DNA of 48,445 nucleotides from Saprospiraceae bacterium (lineage in GTDB: Bacteria > Bacteroidota > Bacteroidia > Chitinophagales > Saprospiraceae), in contig JANWXM010000027.1 of assembly GCA_025055285.1 (NCBI GenBank), positions 1 to 48,445 on the forward strand. The letters are read 5' to 3'. Positions within the stretch are counted from its first letter, which is position 1, and each line of letters opens with the position of its first letter. Position numbers and translations under genes: made by a program. The notes beneath the pieces are model-generated. The model was given only the letters and a program-made list of their open reading frames with translations, was not told the DNA's origin and made no database searches. This document shows, piece by piece, positions 16,188-25,766 of this stretch.

Positions 16188-18503
16188 ATGAAGAAAAGAG
16201 TTGTCTTCGCATTGAGTTTGTTGAGTGTGTATGGTGCGACAGCTCAGCTGCCGGAGATAGAATTGCGACCCGGCATGGTCATTTCTGAGTCGTGTCGGAT
16301 CAAACCCAACGTCTATACCTTTGCTGCAGCGTCGGACATAAGAGCAGGAGAGCCTTACCGTCCTGTCATTATGCTTGTGGGTTCCGACATTGTAGTGGAC
16401 TTTCAACAGGCCGAATTGCGCAGCCCTCTAGACCCTACCCGCCCTGATCGCTTCATTGGCCTAGGCATTGAAGTCAAAGGAAAGAATATCACCATCAAAA
16501 ACGTTCGGGTGCGAGGCTATAAGGTAGGTTTGTTGGCTCACCATTGCCCACAATTAACGATTGAAAACAGCGACTTTTCGTATAACTATCGCCCGCGCCT
16601 GCATTCCTCACGCGAACGTGAGGACTTTTCAGACTGGCTTTCGTACCATCAGAACGACCGCAACGAATGGCTTCGCTACGGCGCAGGTATTTATTTAGAC
16701 AGCTGCCCAAACGCTATTGTGCGCTATTGTCGCATTACGGGCAATCAGAACGCACTACTCATGACGCGCTGCAACGACGGTCTTTTTTATAACAACAACT
16801 TCTCCTTCAATTCTGGTGTGGGAATTGGCTTGTACCGAAGCAGCCGGAATCGAGTGATGCACAACCGATTAGACTGGAATATCCGCGGCTATTCGCACGG
16901 AATCTATCAGCGCGGGCAGGATTCGGCGGCCATCTTGTGCTACGAGCAAAGCCATAACAACCTCTTTGCCTTCAATTCCGCCACTCACTCAGGCGATGGG
17001 TTTTTCTTGTGGGCCGGCCAAACGACAATGGACAGCGGCGAAGGCGGATGCAACGACAATGTCGTTTTTGGAAACGACTTTAGCTATGCTGCTACCAACG
17101 GCGTCGAAGTCACCTTCAGCCGCAACCGCATCCAAGGAAACCTCATTCGCGAATGCACTTATGGCATTTGGGGTGGCTATAGTTACGAAACTCAAATCCT
17201 TGCCAACCTCATTACTCAGTGCAAGACAGGTGTAGCTATTGAGCACGGTCAGAACAACCTCATACGGCTCAATCTCTTTGAAGCAGATAGTATTGCTATT
17301 CATTTGTGGGCTCGCGACCAACAACCTCCCGATTGGAATTATGCGAAAAAGCGCGACGTCCGCAGTCGCGATGTCATTATTGACCGAAATGCCTTCTCGC
17401 GCTGTGCCATTCCGCTCAAGATCGCCGCTTCGCAAAACGTAGCCGTCAACGGCGAAAACCTTTTCAGCGGTTTCCAAACCTTGCTTGAAACACCCAAACC
17501 TAACGAGGGCTTCAAATTTTTGCGCAACGACCTCTACGGCTCGCGCGATCAAATCGAGCGTACCTGGCAACATCCTGACCTTGCCGCCTTTCGCAAACTC
17601 AACTTTAGCCACCCTGAAATGCAGCCCATCAATCCATATAAGCCCTTAGAAGTCCAACTGGGAGAGATAGACGAACCCGATAGCTTACCCGATGGAATGA
17701 ATGCCGCTCTACCGCTTACCCTACCTGCAGGCCGCCAAAACATCCTCGTGGACACTTGGGGGCCCTACGATTTTCAGCGTCCTTTCGCAACGATTCAGAG
17801 CATCACAGATTCGCCCTTGGGAAAAGCTTACATCCTCCGTTTCCTTGGCCCTCCAGGGCAATGGAAACTTCTTCAGCAGCGCGGAAGGATCTCGCTAGAC
17901 AAGACCACTGGTACGTTGCCTGGCTACCTCAGTCTAGCCTCTCCTCCTGATGCCGAAGAGGACTTTTGGCTGGAATTCGAGTACGTGGGCTCACAGCCTT
18001 TTGTTGACGCTTTTGGCCGAACTATCGCCGCCGGTCAGCCGTACCGATTTGTCTTCGAACGCTATAAAAAGGGCATAACCTGGCGTGTACAGTTCTTCAA
18101 TATCCCAGATGACCAATGGGAAAACCTACAAAAACGCCCAGTAGATGCCATCCCTCTGAGCCAAGACCCCGCTTTAAAGGCCGCCGCAGAAAAGACTGTG
18201 AGTGACTTGTACTTCGCTTGGTGGAATCATCCTGCCGAAGGTGTAAAAGCCGACCGCTTTGCCACGTCCGCTACTGCCACCCTGAATATACCTGCAGGCC
18301 GGTACCGCTTCACCATCACCTCCGACGATGGTGTGCGCTTTTTCTTGAATGATCGCTGCCTTATTGACCGCTGGAATGTACATGAGCCCACAACCGACGA
18401 GGTAGAAATCGACTTGAACGACGGCGAACACAGCCTTCGAATCGAATACTTCGAAGCAGGCGGATTCGGAACCTTGGATTTTCGGCTTCAACCCGTGCGG
18501 TAG
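16188..18503 (+). CDS. Secreted right-handed beta-helix (NosD-like) protein with C-terminal PA14 domain
   Basis: 771 residues with a signal peptide (ALSLLSVYGATAQ). Residues about 90-450 are parallel beta-helix repeats of the NosD/periplasmic copper-binding type, with repeated N-x-I/L-x-x-N-x-x-x rungs such as GAGIYLDSCPNAIVRYCRI, NDGLFYNNNFSFNSGVGIGL and NRIQGNLIRECTYGIWGGYS. About 660-771 is a PA14-like domain (AGRYRFTITSDDGVRFFLND, then DGEHSLRIEYFEAGG). Such proteins usually bind or cut polysaccharides, with PA14 as a carbohydrate-binding module; catalytic residues cannot be assigned. It ends without a T9SS sorting domain, unlike the neighbouring secreted proteins, so a periplasmic location is possible. 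Confidence 0.82.
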   Translation: MKKRVVFALSLLSVYGATAQLPEIELRPGMVISESCRIKPNVYTFAAASDIRAGEPYRPVIMLVGSDIVVDFQQAELRSPLDPTRPDRFIGLGIEVKGKNITIKNVRVRGYKVGLLAHHCPQLTIENSDFSYNYRPRLHSSREREDFSDWLSYHQNDRNEWLRYGAGIYLDSCPNAIVRYCRITGNQNALLMTRCNDGLFYNNNFSFNSGVGIGLYRSSRNRVMHNRLDWNIRGYSHGIYQRGQDSAAILCYEQSHNNLFAFNSATHSGDGFFLWAGQTTMDSGEGGCNDNVVFGNDFSYAATNGVEVTFSRNRIQGNLIRECTYGIWGGYSYETQILANLITQCKTGVAIEHGQNNLIRLNLFEADSIAIHLWARDQQPPDWNYAKKRDVRSRDVIIDRNAFSRCAIPLKIAASQNVAVNGENLFSGFQTLLETPKPNEGFKFLRNDLYGSRDQIERTWQHPDLAAFRKLNFSHPEMQPINPYKPLEVQLGEIDEPDSLPDGMNAALPLTLPAGRQNILVDTWGPYDFQRPFATIQSITDSPLGKAYILRFLGPPGQWKLLQQRGRISLDKTTGTLPGYLSLASPPDAEEDFWLEFEYVGSQPFVDAFGRTIAAGQPYRFVFERYKKGITWRVQFFNIPDDQWENLQKRPVDAIPLSQDPALKAAAEKTVSDLYFAWWNHPAEGVKADRFATSATATLNIPAGRYRFTITSDDGVRFFLNDRCLIDRWNVHEPTTDEVEIDLNDGEHSLRIEYFEAGGFGTLDFRLQPVR

Positions 18504-18584
18504 GTGCATCATCAGAAGCAGACGACCGTATAGTTCAACCAATAAAATTCCTTCGAAAATATGCTGCGTAACTGCGCGCTAGAC

Positions 18585-18592
18585 TACTTTTG
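18585..18592 (+). promoter_or_regulatory. -7 element TACTTTTG before the Omp28-like gene
   Basis: Full match to TAnnTTTG, 27 nt upstream of the ATG at 18620. It overlaps an in-frame TTG at 18590, which argues against that earlier start. Confidence 0.45.
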
Positions 18593-18619
18593 AAACTCTA
18601 TAGGCTAAAATCTATACCC

Positions 18620-19630
18620 ATGAAAAGACTGTTTCTCTTTCTCGTTTGGCTCTTTGCCCAAGCTCTCTGGGCTCAACAACAGCCTAAACAGTATGTGCTC
18701 ATCGAGCACTTTACGAACTCTCGCTGCCCTATTTGTGCAAGCCGGAATCCCGCATTCTACGACCTCATTCGGCAGTATGCCAAAGATATACATCACTTGG
18801 CCATTCATCCCTCAGTGCCCTATAGTACCTGTGTATTCTATCAAGCGAATCCGCCTCACAATACTGCTCGCGCCAATTTTTACGGGATAAACGGTACACC
18901 TCGGGTTGTGCTAAATGGTATACCCGTGCCTGCCGGCAATCCGCTCTTACCCGCAGCGACCCTTCAAGCTGCCTTGGGTAAAACTAGCCCCGTTGCCATA
19001 GAAGTCAAGGAAGCCGGCACGGCACCTACGAAAACTGCTCAAATCATTGTGCGCACTTTCGGGAATACTCCGCCAGGTACTTACAAACTTTGGGTGGCTG
19101 TAGCGGAAAAAACAGTCAATTACAACGCGCCTAATGGCGAAAACAAACATTACGATGTCTTACGCGCCTTCTTGACCAATCCCGATGGAAATGATATTTC
19201 CTTGCCTCCACCCGGAGGATCTGTGTCATTTAATTTTTCATACACCCATACCCAACCTAATGGCTGGACTTCGCACTACGACTCCCTGTACGTGCTGGCC
19301 TTCATTCAAGAAATTAACACCAAAGCAGTGTTAAACAGTGGTACGCGTTTCGACCCTGTATTTACAGAAGTGTCTGCTCCCTCTGCGTCAGCGCATTCGG
19401 TGCTGTGTTTCCCGAACCCAACTGCTGACCAAACTTACGTCGCTCTCAGCGGAGAATATGTGCGCTCCGTAGAGGTGTGTTCTTCTAACGGTCAATGCTT
19501 TGCTGTCGAATATACCCTCGAAGCTGGCGACCGCTTACGTTTGTCTCTTTCCTCCTTTCCACCCGGTCTTTACTATATACGCCTAACAACTGACTTAGGC
19601 GCCTATACAGGCCGCATTATACGTCAGTAA
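18620..19630 (+). CDS. Omp28-related secreted protein with T9SS sorting domain
   Basis: 336 residues. The signal peptide LFLFLVWLFAQALWAQ is cleaved near 19. IEHFTNSRCPICASRNPAFY (CPIC at 36-39), YGINGTPRVVLNG and the spacing between them match the thioredoxin-like Omp28 family of Bacteroidota. The last 75 residues start at CFPNPTADQTYVAL and end GLYYIRLTTDLGAYTGRIIRQ, a type A T9SS sorting domain, so the protein should be exported to the cell surface or medium. The CxxC motif could be redox-active, perhaps within reach of the DsbD relay, but that is inference. It converges with lptC, with 12 bp between the stops. Confidence 0.87.
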   Translation: MKRLFLFLVWLFAQALWAQQQPKQYVLIEHFTNSRCPICASRNPAFYDLIRQYAKDIHHLAIHPSVPYSTCVFYQANPPHNTARANFYGINGTPRVVLNGIPVPAGNPLLPAATLQAALGKTSPVAIEVKEAGTAPTKTAQIIVRTFGNTPPGTYKLWVAVAEKTVNYNAPNGENKHYDVLRAFLTNPDGNDISLPPPGGSVSFNFSYTHTQPNGWTSHYDSLYVLAFIQEINTKAVLNSGTRFDPVFTEVSAPSASAHSVLCFPNPTADQTYVALSGEYVRSVEVCSSNGQCFAVEYTLEAGDRLRLSLSSFPPGLYYIRLTTDLGAYTGRIIRQ

Positions 19631-19642
19631 CCACGAGTTGGC

Positions 19643-20230
19643 TTATTGGCGAATTACCTCGTCTAGCTGCTCTGCTTTTATCGTGCCCTTTGGCACTAGC
19701 ACTTTCCAAAAAGAAAAATCCTGGCTGGCTTCTAGGCCAAAGCCATAGATAATTTCACCTGGGCGCGTAATTTTGACAAATTTGTCGGTACGCATAAGCT
19801 CTTGGTTTTCATCCCAGATGAGTTCTTCTGTCTCGAGTATTTCGCGATTGGCGGTAATAAGTACGACGCTATCGCGGGCAGTGATCAATCCTTTTTCGGG
19901 TCGGCGTACGGCAAAACGAGCTGTGAGTATACTGTTGATGCGCGTGCCATTCAAGGCAAGGAAGTCTATGTGAATGCCGTCGGGAAATTCCTGGCGTGGA
20001 TCTTCTGGGTCCAAATAGTTGTGCAAGGTGGGCGCCTTAACACGCACGCGTAAAATTGCGCTGTCCGAATAGAGGATTTCCACCCCTCGTGCAATCTCTA
20101 CGGCCGCATCCTTATCCGTGTAGAACACATCGGCTCGTTTGGGAAGGTTTTCCCGACAACCTAGCCACGCAAATAAAATCGATCCAAAAAGGACAAAACC
20201 CTTTAGCGCTAGCCAGCAGTTCTGCTTCAT
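19643..20230 (-). CDS. lptC: LPS export protein LptC (lipoprotein form)
   Basis: Part of the Lpt bridge that carries lipopolysaccharide from the inner to the outer membrane. About 195 residues. A hydrophobic start ends in the lipobox-like LFAWLGC, as in Bacteroidota LptC, which is usually a lipoprotein. The periplasmic beta-jellyroll segments include DAAVEIARGVEILYSDSAIL, EFPDGIHIDFLALNGT, ITARDSVVLI and LWDENQEL-type strands. ATG 20230 is chosen over the one seven codons earlier because it gives a normal signal. The upstream leftward membrane-protein gene ends 48 bp away, so the two are probably one operon. Confidence 0.82.
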   Translation of the reverse strand: MKQNCWLALKGFVLFGSILFAWLGCRENLPKRADVFYTDKDAAVEIARGVEILYSDSAILRVRVKAPTLHNYLDPEDPRQEFPDGIHIDFLALNGTRINSILTARFAVRRPEKGLITARDSVVLITANREILETEELIWDENQELMRTDKFVKITRPGEIIYGFGLEASQDFSFWKVLVPKGTIKAEQLDEVIRQ

Positions 20231-20278
20231 CGCGAGGAAAACCTTTAGCAAACTTTACGAAATAATCGCCCTCTGCGC

Positions 20279-20785
20279 TCAGCGCAATAGCTGTCGAAAT
20301 GAATAATTCAAGAGAAGGAGTGCACCAACCACAATTAATAACAGATATTGTACAGGCATATACACGAAGGCAACTAAGCGCATTCGGTCAAGCAAGTACA
20401 TCAGTAAGAAAATAACACTCAGACTTAATATTAGGTTGGAGAGCTTTCTGAAGCCCGGAATCCACGTAAAAGCGATGTGCTGGCGAATAATGGCCAGTGT
20501 CAAGATCATGGACAAAATCGGCAAAACTTGCGTAATCAAATTGAGATTAAAAATATTTCCTCCAGGCTGAAAAAGGAAAAGATAAATGCTCAAGCAAGTA
20601 GCAAAAATGCCTGGAATACAAGCAGCGTATACGAGCAGCGCATAAAAGTATTTCCATGGCGCCGCATAAGCTGCCTTACCCGTAACCCAGTTAGTTAGCA
20701 ATGCTAAAGTAGGTAGAGCAAAAAAATAGAGCGTAGCAGGCACGGGGTCATCGCTGACTGCACGCATGAATTCACCTAACGTCAT
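20279..20785 (-). CDS. Integral membrane protein of unknown function
   Basis: 168 residues with about five membrane spans: near 17-35 (ATLYFFALPTLALLTNWV), 45-72, 83-104, 114-131 and 135-162. The acidic N-terminus is followed by DPVPATLYFF. I recognise no family, although similar five-span proteins occur beside envelope genes in Bacteroidota. It precedes lptC by 48 bp on the same strand and likely shares its transcript. No charged or catalytic residues stand out inside the spans. A divergent gene starts 49 bp away. Confidence 0.7.
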   Translation of the reverse strand: MTLGEFMRAVSDDPVPATLYFFALPTLALLTNWVTGKAAYAAPWKYFYALLVYAACIPGIFATCLSIYLFLFQPGGNIFNLNLITQVLPILSMILTLAIIRQHIAFTWIPGFRKLSNLILSLSVIFLLMYLLDRMRLVAFVYMPVQYLLLIVVGALLLLNYSFRQLLR

Positions 20786-20834
20786 TGTTTATTTATAAGT
20801 TTTTAGCTCAACGCAGGAGACGTGCAGCAAAAGT

Positions 20835-21752
20835 ATGGAATCCAAGCAGGGTGGCCAAAAGGCTTATCGCGCCTTTTGCACGGCTTATGTCGTTCCACTT
20901 TCTCACCAACCTTGGTGGTTAGATGCAGTGTGCGGCCCCGAAGGCTGGGGGGCAGCAGCAAACGAAGGTGGCATATGGCCCTATGTTCGCACGCAACGGT
21001 GGGGAATACCCATCGTGCAATTGCCTCCTTACACGGCGTATGCCGGACCATGGTTAGTGCCTTTGTCGAAGATGCCTTCATACAAGCGTTTGCGCCGAGA
21101 ACAACGAACCATAACTGAACTAGTAGCTCAGCTACCTCGAGGAAGCTTCTTCTTTCGCCAAAACTGTCTGCCCGATTTTACCAATGGCCTGCCTCTGCTA
21201 TGGTCAGGGTTCCGTTTATCTACGCGCTACACTTACTGTATCGCTGCAGGACACTCAGTTAGCCGCCTCCATGCAGCATTAAAGCACACACTGCGCACTG
21301 AGTTGCGCCATGCGGCCCACGCACTCGAAGTGGAAACCACTCTTGATGCTGATCTTCTATTTGCGCCTTACGCAGCATCGCTTCGGCGCCGTGGAATAAA
21401 AAGCTGTCCAAAAACACCGTTTATCCGACTCGTTTCAGCACTACAAGAACGTAAACAGGGTATAGGCTGGATAGCCCGCCATCGCGCTGAGGAAACGGCA
21501 ATCGCTGGGCTGTTATTGGCCTTTGATAGCCAACGCGCAGCTGTCTTAACTGCCGGCCGTTTTTACCACCGCCGTCTCCCAGGCGCTCTTCACTGCCTTT
21601 ATTGGGAAGCCATCTGCTTTTGCGCGCAGCGAGGTTTGCACCTCGATTTCGAGGGAAGTATGGCGCCTGGTTTAGAGCGGGTCTTTCGCGCTTTTGGCGC
21701 ACAACCGCAGCCTTATTTACAGCTGGTGCGTCCTCGATGGATATGGTGGTAA
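20835..21752 (+). CDS. FemAB/GNAT-like acyltransferase family protein
   Basis: 305 residues. The N-terminus (VVPLSHQPWWLDAVCGPEGW), YAGPWLVPLSK in the first third, LLLAFDSQRAAVLTAGRFYH and the C-terminal HCLYWEAICFCAQRGLHLDF followed by EGSMAPGLERVFRAFGAQPQ match the FemAB-like GNAT proteins common in Bacteroidota (BioF2/FemAB type). Such proteins transfer amino acids or acyl groups to peptidoglycan, lipids or other acceptors; the substrate here is unknown. It is not linked to other biosynthetic genes. ATG 20835 is the first in frame. Confidence 0.75.
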   Translation: MESKQGGQKAYRAFCTAYVVPLSHQPWWLDAVCGPEGWGAAANEGGIWPYVRTQRWGIPIVQLPPYTAYAGPWLVPLSKMPSYKRLRREQRTITELVAQLPRGSFFFRQNCLPDFTNGLPLLWSGFRLSTRYTYCIAAGHSVSRLHAALKHTLRTELRHAAHALEVETTLDADLLFAPYAASLRRRGIKSCPKTPFIRLVSALQERKQGIGWIARHRAEETAIAGLLLAFDSQRAAVLTAGRFYHRRLPGALHCLYWEAICFCAQRGLHLDFEGSMAPGLERVFRAFGAQPQPYLQLVRPRWIWW

Positions 21753-21904
21753 TTTTATCGCAGCAACCCTAGGCCATAGCCTCAACTCGTGCATTTACTA
21801 ATGAAAAAAATTGATACTTTCGGTCAATTACCAAACAACCTTACTCTAGTTTCCTTGTTTTCATGGATATGCTTCTTCGCTCAACCCATAAAATAAAATA
21901 GGCT

Positions 21905-23422
21905 ATGAAACTGCTGTTCAACTCTCTACTTCTTTTGAGTATATCTAGCATGCTAGCTTTTGGCCAAAAATTACGGCCTTTCTCTCCCTTTGACAGTACA
22001 TTGATAGATTCCCCGGGCCCTAGCATGGTCCGAACTTCCCAAGGGTATTTGATTCATTACGAAGCCTTTCGTTTTCCAGGACAACCTCCTAAACCCGATA
22101 CCATCCACTATCTTAATGAAGAAGGCGACCTAATGGGTAGCACACCACTGCCACCGACCCATCGACACCTAGGTTTTCTGTTTGAAAGCAGTAATCGCTA
22201 TTTTTTTACAGGTGTGCGCTATGCAGCTGATCCCCCGGGCACAAAAAAAGGAGAACGAGTGTTTTATGAGTTTGACGCTCAGGGAAAAATTATCCGAACA
22301 GTCGTCTGGCCAGGTGTAATGCCAGACCACGCTGGCTTCTTTGGCTGGAGGGTGAGCGAAGGCTTTCAACGCAACCGTTATGCGTCGGCGACGCTTCGAG
22401 GAGACACGCTCTGTGCTATTTTCGATTACTACGTTTGGCCCCCCTCTTCAACCGGATACGTCCGCCTTCAATTCGAGAAGCTGGGTTTGGACGGGTCTGT
22501 CTACCGCGTGATAGATATAAGTCCCTTTACCAACGGATATATGCATGCAGAGTTTACTGAAGACCAAATTTTTGTCTTCGGCCCTACGTCAGGATACAAC
22601 TACCCTGGCACTTTTGGTTCAGGCTCAGGCTCAGTAGGGCGCTACAACTATGACGGCAATTTCCTGGGAGTCCTGAGTATGGACGACTTGCGCTTCCGCC
22701 AGTTTGTGGCAGGCTCTTGCAACTATTATCAGCAGCGGTTCTACTGCAACTTTTACAACTATTTTGGAGCACCTTTTGTCAATATTGATCCCTATCCTTT
22801 TTCAGGATGTAATTTTGGAAAAAATGTCATTCTCGACATCCGCGATAAGAATTTCTTCCCTATCACAGGAACAAATTTACCTGAATGCGAACATTGGTGG
22901 TCTGTGTTGGGGCGCGCTTTTGCTGTATCGCCAGAGGGAGACATCTATTACGCCACCTACAAGCACGCTCAAACGAAAAGCCTCGTGTTGTATAAGTTCG
23001 ACAGTAACTTAAAAGTAAAGTGGCAAGTGGCAATTCCAAATGCCATTTACACGGCGTTTGTAGAACCTGCCAACGACGGTGGTGCTCTCCTAGGTACTTA
23101 TTGGGTAGACTCGACCAACTACCGTTTTCGCCTTTTGCGGGTATTTCCCGATGGTCAAGTCAGCCAGAAGGGAGCGTTCTCAGTAGGCACGGCCCTTGCT
23201 GCGTTTCCAAACCCTACGACAGATTACCTTTACTTTTCAAATTTACCCGGCACACCAGTCCACTACGAGCTTATAAATGCGCAAGGACAAGTTGTTTCTA
23301 CAGGGCCGCTCCTCAACAGTCGCATCGACTTAACGTCGCAGCCAGGCGGCTACTATGTTTTGCGGCTGACAGACGAGCAGACGGGTAGCCTACTTGCTGT
23401 AGAAAGGATAATAAAGCGATAA
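21905..23422 (+). CDS. Secreted protein with T9SS sorting domain, function unknown
   Basis: 505 residues. The signal peptide LFNSLLLLSISSMLAFGQ is followed by a mature part rich in Tyr, Phe, Gly and Asp. Loosely repeated beta segments, such as YFFTGVRYAADPPGTKKGE, VFYEFDAQGKIIRTVVW and YNYDGNFLGVLSMDDLRFR, suggest a beta-propeller-like fold. The last 75 residues begin AFPNPTTDYLYFSNLPGTP and end GYYVLRLTDEQTG then RIIKR, a type A T9SS sorting domain. It is predicted at the cell surface or outside. No catalytic motif was recognised. It converges with pyrD, with 16 bp between the stops. Confidence 0.8.
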   Translation: MKLLFNSLLLLSISSMLAFGQKLRPFSPFDSTLIDSPGPSMVRTSQGYLIHYEAFRFPGQPPKPDTIHYLNEEGDLMGSTPLPPTHRHLGFLFESSNRYFFTGVRYAADPPGTKKGERVFYEFDAQGKIIRTVVWPGVMPDHAGFFGWRVSEGFQRNRYASATLRGDTLCAIFDYYVWPPSSTGYVRLQFEKLGLDGSVYRVIDISPFTNGYMHAEFTEDQIFVFGPTSGYNYPGTFGSGSGSVGRYNYDGNFLGVLSMDDLRFRQFVAGSCNYYQQRFYCNFYNYFGAPFVNIDPYPFSGCNFGKNVILDIRDKNFFPITGTNLPECEHWWSVLGRAFAVSPEGDIYYATYKHAQTKSLVLYKFDSNLKVKWQVAIPNAIYTAFVEPANDGGALLGTYWVDSTNYRFRLLRVFPDGQVSQKGAFSVGTALAAFPNPTTDYLYFSNLPGTPVHYELINAQGQVVSTGPLLNSRIDLTSQPGGYYVLRLTDEQTGSLLAVERIIKR

Positions 23423-23438
23423 ACGGAAGGCGAGGTAA

Positions 23439-24491
23439 TTACTGTGCGTTGTCTTGCACGCCTTGCAAAATTTTTCTTATTAAACCAGGGCCTTTGTAAA
23501 TCAAGCCGGTGTATATCTGAATAAGATCAGCACCGGCTTGAAATTTTTCTTGAGCCGCCTGAGGCGAGTCAATACCGCCAACTCCAATGAGTAGGATTTT
23601 CTGGTCTAAACGTTGACGCAAGTAACGGATGACCTCGGTGGCGCGTTGACGCAAGGGAGCGCCGCTTAGGCCTCCGGCACCAATGGCTTCAAGGCGAGAG
23701 GAGGGAGTGCGTAGCCCTGTGCGCGAAAGTGTTGTATTGGTAGCAATGAGACCGTTTAATTGAGCTTGTTTAGCAACCGCAGCGATTTCATCCAGTTGGT
23801 CATGGGTTAGGTCGGGAGCAATTTTTAAGAGAATAGGTTTAGGCCGATTTAATCGGTTGTTGACTTCCTGAATAGCATCGAGAAGGCGCAAAAGCGGTTC
23901 TTTGCCTTGCAACTCGCGCAGTCCAGGAGTGTTGGGCGAACTAACGTTAATGGTGAAATAGTCAGCCCAAAGTGCTAGTGCTCGAAAGCACGTTAAGTAG
24001 TCCTCATGAGCGCGCTCATTGGGGGTGTCCTTGTTTTTACCAATGTTAATGCCAACAATCGGGCGCGGCTCTCCTTGCAAGCGCTCATTCCAACGTTGAA
24101 GACGCCGCGCCAAAGCCTCTACACCCTCGTTGTTGAAACCCATGCGATTGATAAGGGCTTGGTCAACGGGCAATCGGAACAAGCGCGGGGGCGGATTACC
24201 GGCCTGAGGACGAGGCGTTACTGTGCCCACCTCGATGAAACCAAAGCCTAGACAAGCCAAAGCGTCCAGATAGCAGCCGTTTTTGTCGAAGCCAGCAGCC
24301 AAACCCACGGGATTGGCAAACGTTAGACCCATGTACTTCCGCCTCAGTCCGGGCGCTTCCAGACAGAAAAGTTGTCTGCATGCCGTGCGCAGAAGCGGTA
24401 AGGACGTAGTGTAGTCAAGCCCTATCATCGCTACACGGTGAGCCTGTTCGGGTGGAAGAGCAAACAACAACGAGCGAAAGAGCGCGTACAT
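23439..24491 (-). CDS. pyrD: Dihydroorotate dehydrogenase (quinone), class 2
   Basis: Fourth step of de novo pyrimidine synthesis: oxidises dihydroorotate to orotate and passes electrons to membrane quinone. 350 residues. The N-terminal membrane-association helices (ALFRSLLFALPPEQAHRVAM) mark class 2. GFIEVGTVTPRPQAGNP binds FMN, NVSSPNTPGLRELQG contains the catalytic Ser, and LKIAPDLTHDQL, TNTTLSRTGL and IGVGGIDSPQAAQEK are further signatures. It starts 9 bp after the glyA stop, so glyA-pyrD is very likely an operon joining one-carbon and nucleotide metabolism. Confidence 0.94.
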   Translation of the reverse strand: MYALFRSLLFALPPEQAHRVAMIGLDYTTSLPLLRTACRQLFCLEAPGLRRKYMGLTFANPVGLAAGFDKNGCYLDALACLGFGFIEVGTVTPRPQAGNPPPRLFRLPVDQALINRMGFNNEGVEALARRLQRWNERLQGEPRPIVGINIGKNKDTPNERAHEDYLTCFRALALWADYFTINVSSPNTPGLRELQGKEPLLRLLDAIQEVNNRLNRPKPILLKIAPDLTHDQLDEIAAVAKQAQLNGLIATNTTLSRTGLRTPSSRLEAIGAGGLSGAPLRQRATEVIRYLRQRLDQKILLIGVGGIDSPQAAQEKFQAGADLIQIYTGLIYKGPGLIRKILQGVQDNAQ

Positions 24492-24500
24492 TAGTCGCAG

Positions 24501-25766
24501 TCAGGCATAAAGGGGGAAGTGTTGCATGAAGGCATTAACCGCCTTTCGCACCATGGCATGGTATGCACTGTCGTCGGGGCGAGAAAGTACGGCATCTATC
24601 CATTCAACTACTTGGCGACAATCGTCTTCCTTTAGGCCGCGCGTAGTAATGGCAGCAGTACCTATCCGAATACCAGAAGTAGTAGTCGGCGGCTGAGGGT
24701 CGAAGGGGATCATGTTTTTGTTGACCGTAATGTCGGCAGCACCCAAAACATTTTCGGCAACCTTGCCCGTAATACCTTTTGGACGTAAATCAATGAGGAT
24801 TAAGTGATTATCTGTACCATTCGATACAATTCGATAGCCTCGCTGAATAAACTCATCGGCCATGACCCGAGCGTTGCGCACCACTTGACGAGCGTATTCC
24901 CGGAACGACGGCTGGAGAATTTCGCCGAACGCAACTGCCTTGGCTGCAATCACATGTTCTAAAGGCCCGCCCTGCATGCCGGGAAAAACGCCGCTATCTA
25001 AAATGCTTGACATGTAAATGGGCGTACCCTTCTTGCTCGTGCGCCCCCAAGGATTCTCAAAATCGCGACCCATGAAAATAATACCTCCGCGCGGACCGCG
25101 CAGTGTCTTGTGGGTCGTGCTGGTGACGATATGACAATGAGGCACAGGGTCGTTAAGTAGCCCTGCGGCGATGAGGCCTGCTGGATGAGCAATATCGGCC
25201 AAAAGCAGCGCGCCAACCGAGTCGGCTATTTGGCGAAAACGCGCGTAGTCCCAATCTCGAGAGTATGCTGAGGCGCCACAAATGATCAATTTGGGGCGTT
25301 CGCGATGCGCAATCTCGGCCACCTTATCCATGTCAATTAACCCACTTTCCTCCTCTACTCCGTAAAACGACGGCGTATAAACCTTTCCCGAATAATTCAC
25401 CGAAGAACCGTGGCTTAAATGTCCACCATGCGCCAAGCTGAAACCTAGAATTTTGTCGTGCGGCTCGAGACAAGCTAAGAAAACAGCGGCATTTGCCTGA
25501 GCACCGGAATGTGGTTGGACGTTGGCCCAAGCCGCACCAAAAATCTGTTTAAGCCGGTCAATAGCCAATTGCTCTATCTCATCGATCACTTCACAGCCTC
25601 CATAGTATCGTTTACCCGGATACCCTTCAGCGTATTTATTCGTCAAACACGAACCCATAGCATCCATGACAGCCTGGCTGGTGAAATTCTCAGAGGCTAT
25701 TAGCTCCAAGCCTCGGCGCTGTCGCTCTAGTTCTTTCTGAATCAAATTGAAAACAATGTCGGCCAT
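24501..25766 (-). CDS. glyA: Serine hydroxymethyltransferase
   Basis: PLP enzyme that interconverts serine plus tetrahydrofolate and glycine plus methylene-tetrahydrofolate. 421 residues, a normal size. [18 protein letters not shown] is the N-terminal signature. [25 protein letters not shown] and SAYSRDWDY precede the PLP-binding Lys in [32 protein letters not shown] and [16 protein letters not shown] are the late motifs. I chose ATG 25766 ([10 protein letters not shown]), since the in-frame ATG at 25841 would add 25 unrelated residues. pyrD follows after 9 bp. Confidence 0.95.
   Translation of the reverse strand: MADIVFNLIQKELERQRRGLELIASENFTSQAVMDAMGSCLTNKYAEGYPGKRYYGGCEVIDEIEQLAIDRLKQIFGAAWANVQPHSGAQANAAVFLACLEPHDKILGFSLAHGGHLSHGSSVNYSGKVYTPSFYGVEEESGLIDMDKVAEIAHRERPKLIICGASAYSRDWDYARFRQIADSVGALLLADIAHPAGLIAAGLLNDPVPHCHIVTSTTHKTLRGPRGGIIFMGRDFENPWGRTSKKGTPIYMSSILDSGVFPGMQGGPLEHVIAAKAVAFGEILQPSFREYARQVVRNARVMADEFIQRGYRIVSNGTDNHLILIDLRPKGITGKVAENVLGAADITVNKNMIPFDPQPPTTTSGIRIGTAAITTRGLKEDDCRQVVEWIDAVLSRPDDSAYHAMVRKAVNAFMQHFPLYA

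Noticed and set aside
16989-17612. 207-codon minus frame inside the beta-helix gene
   Set aside because: It mirrors the repetitive Asn-rich beta-helix coding sequence; no independent features.
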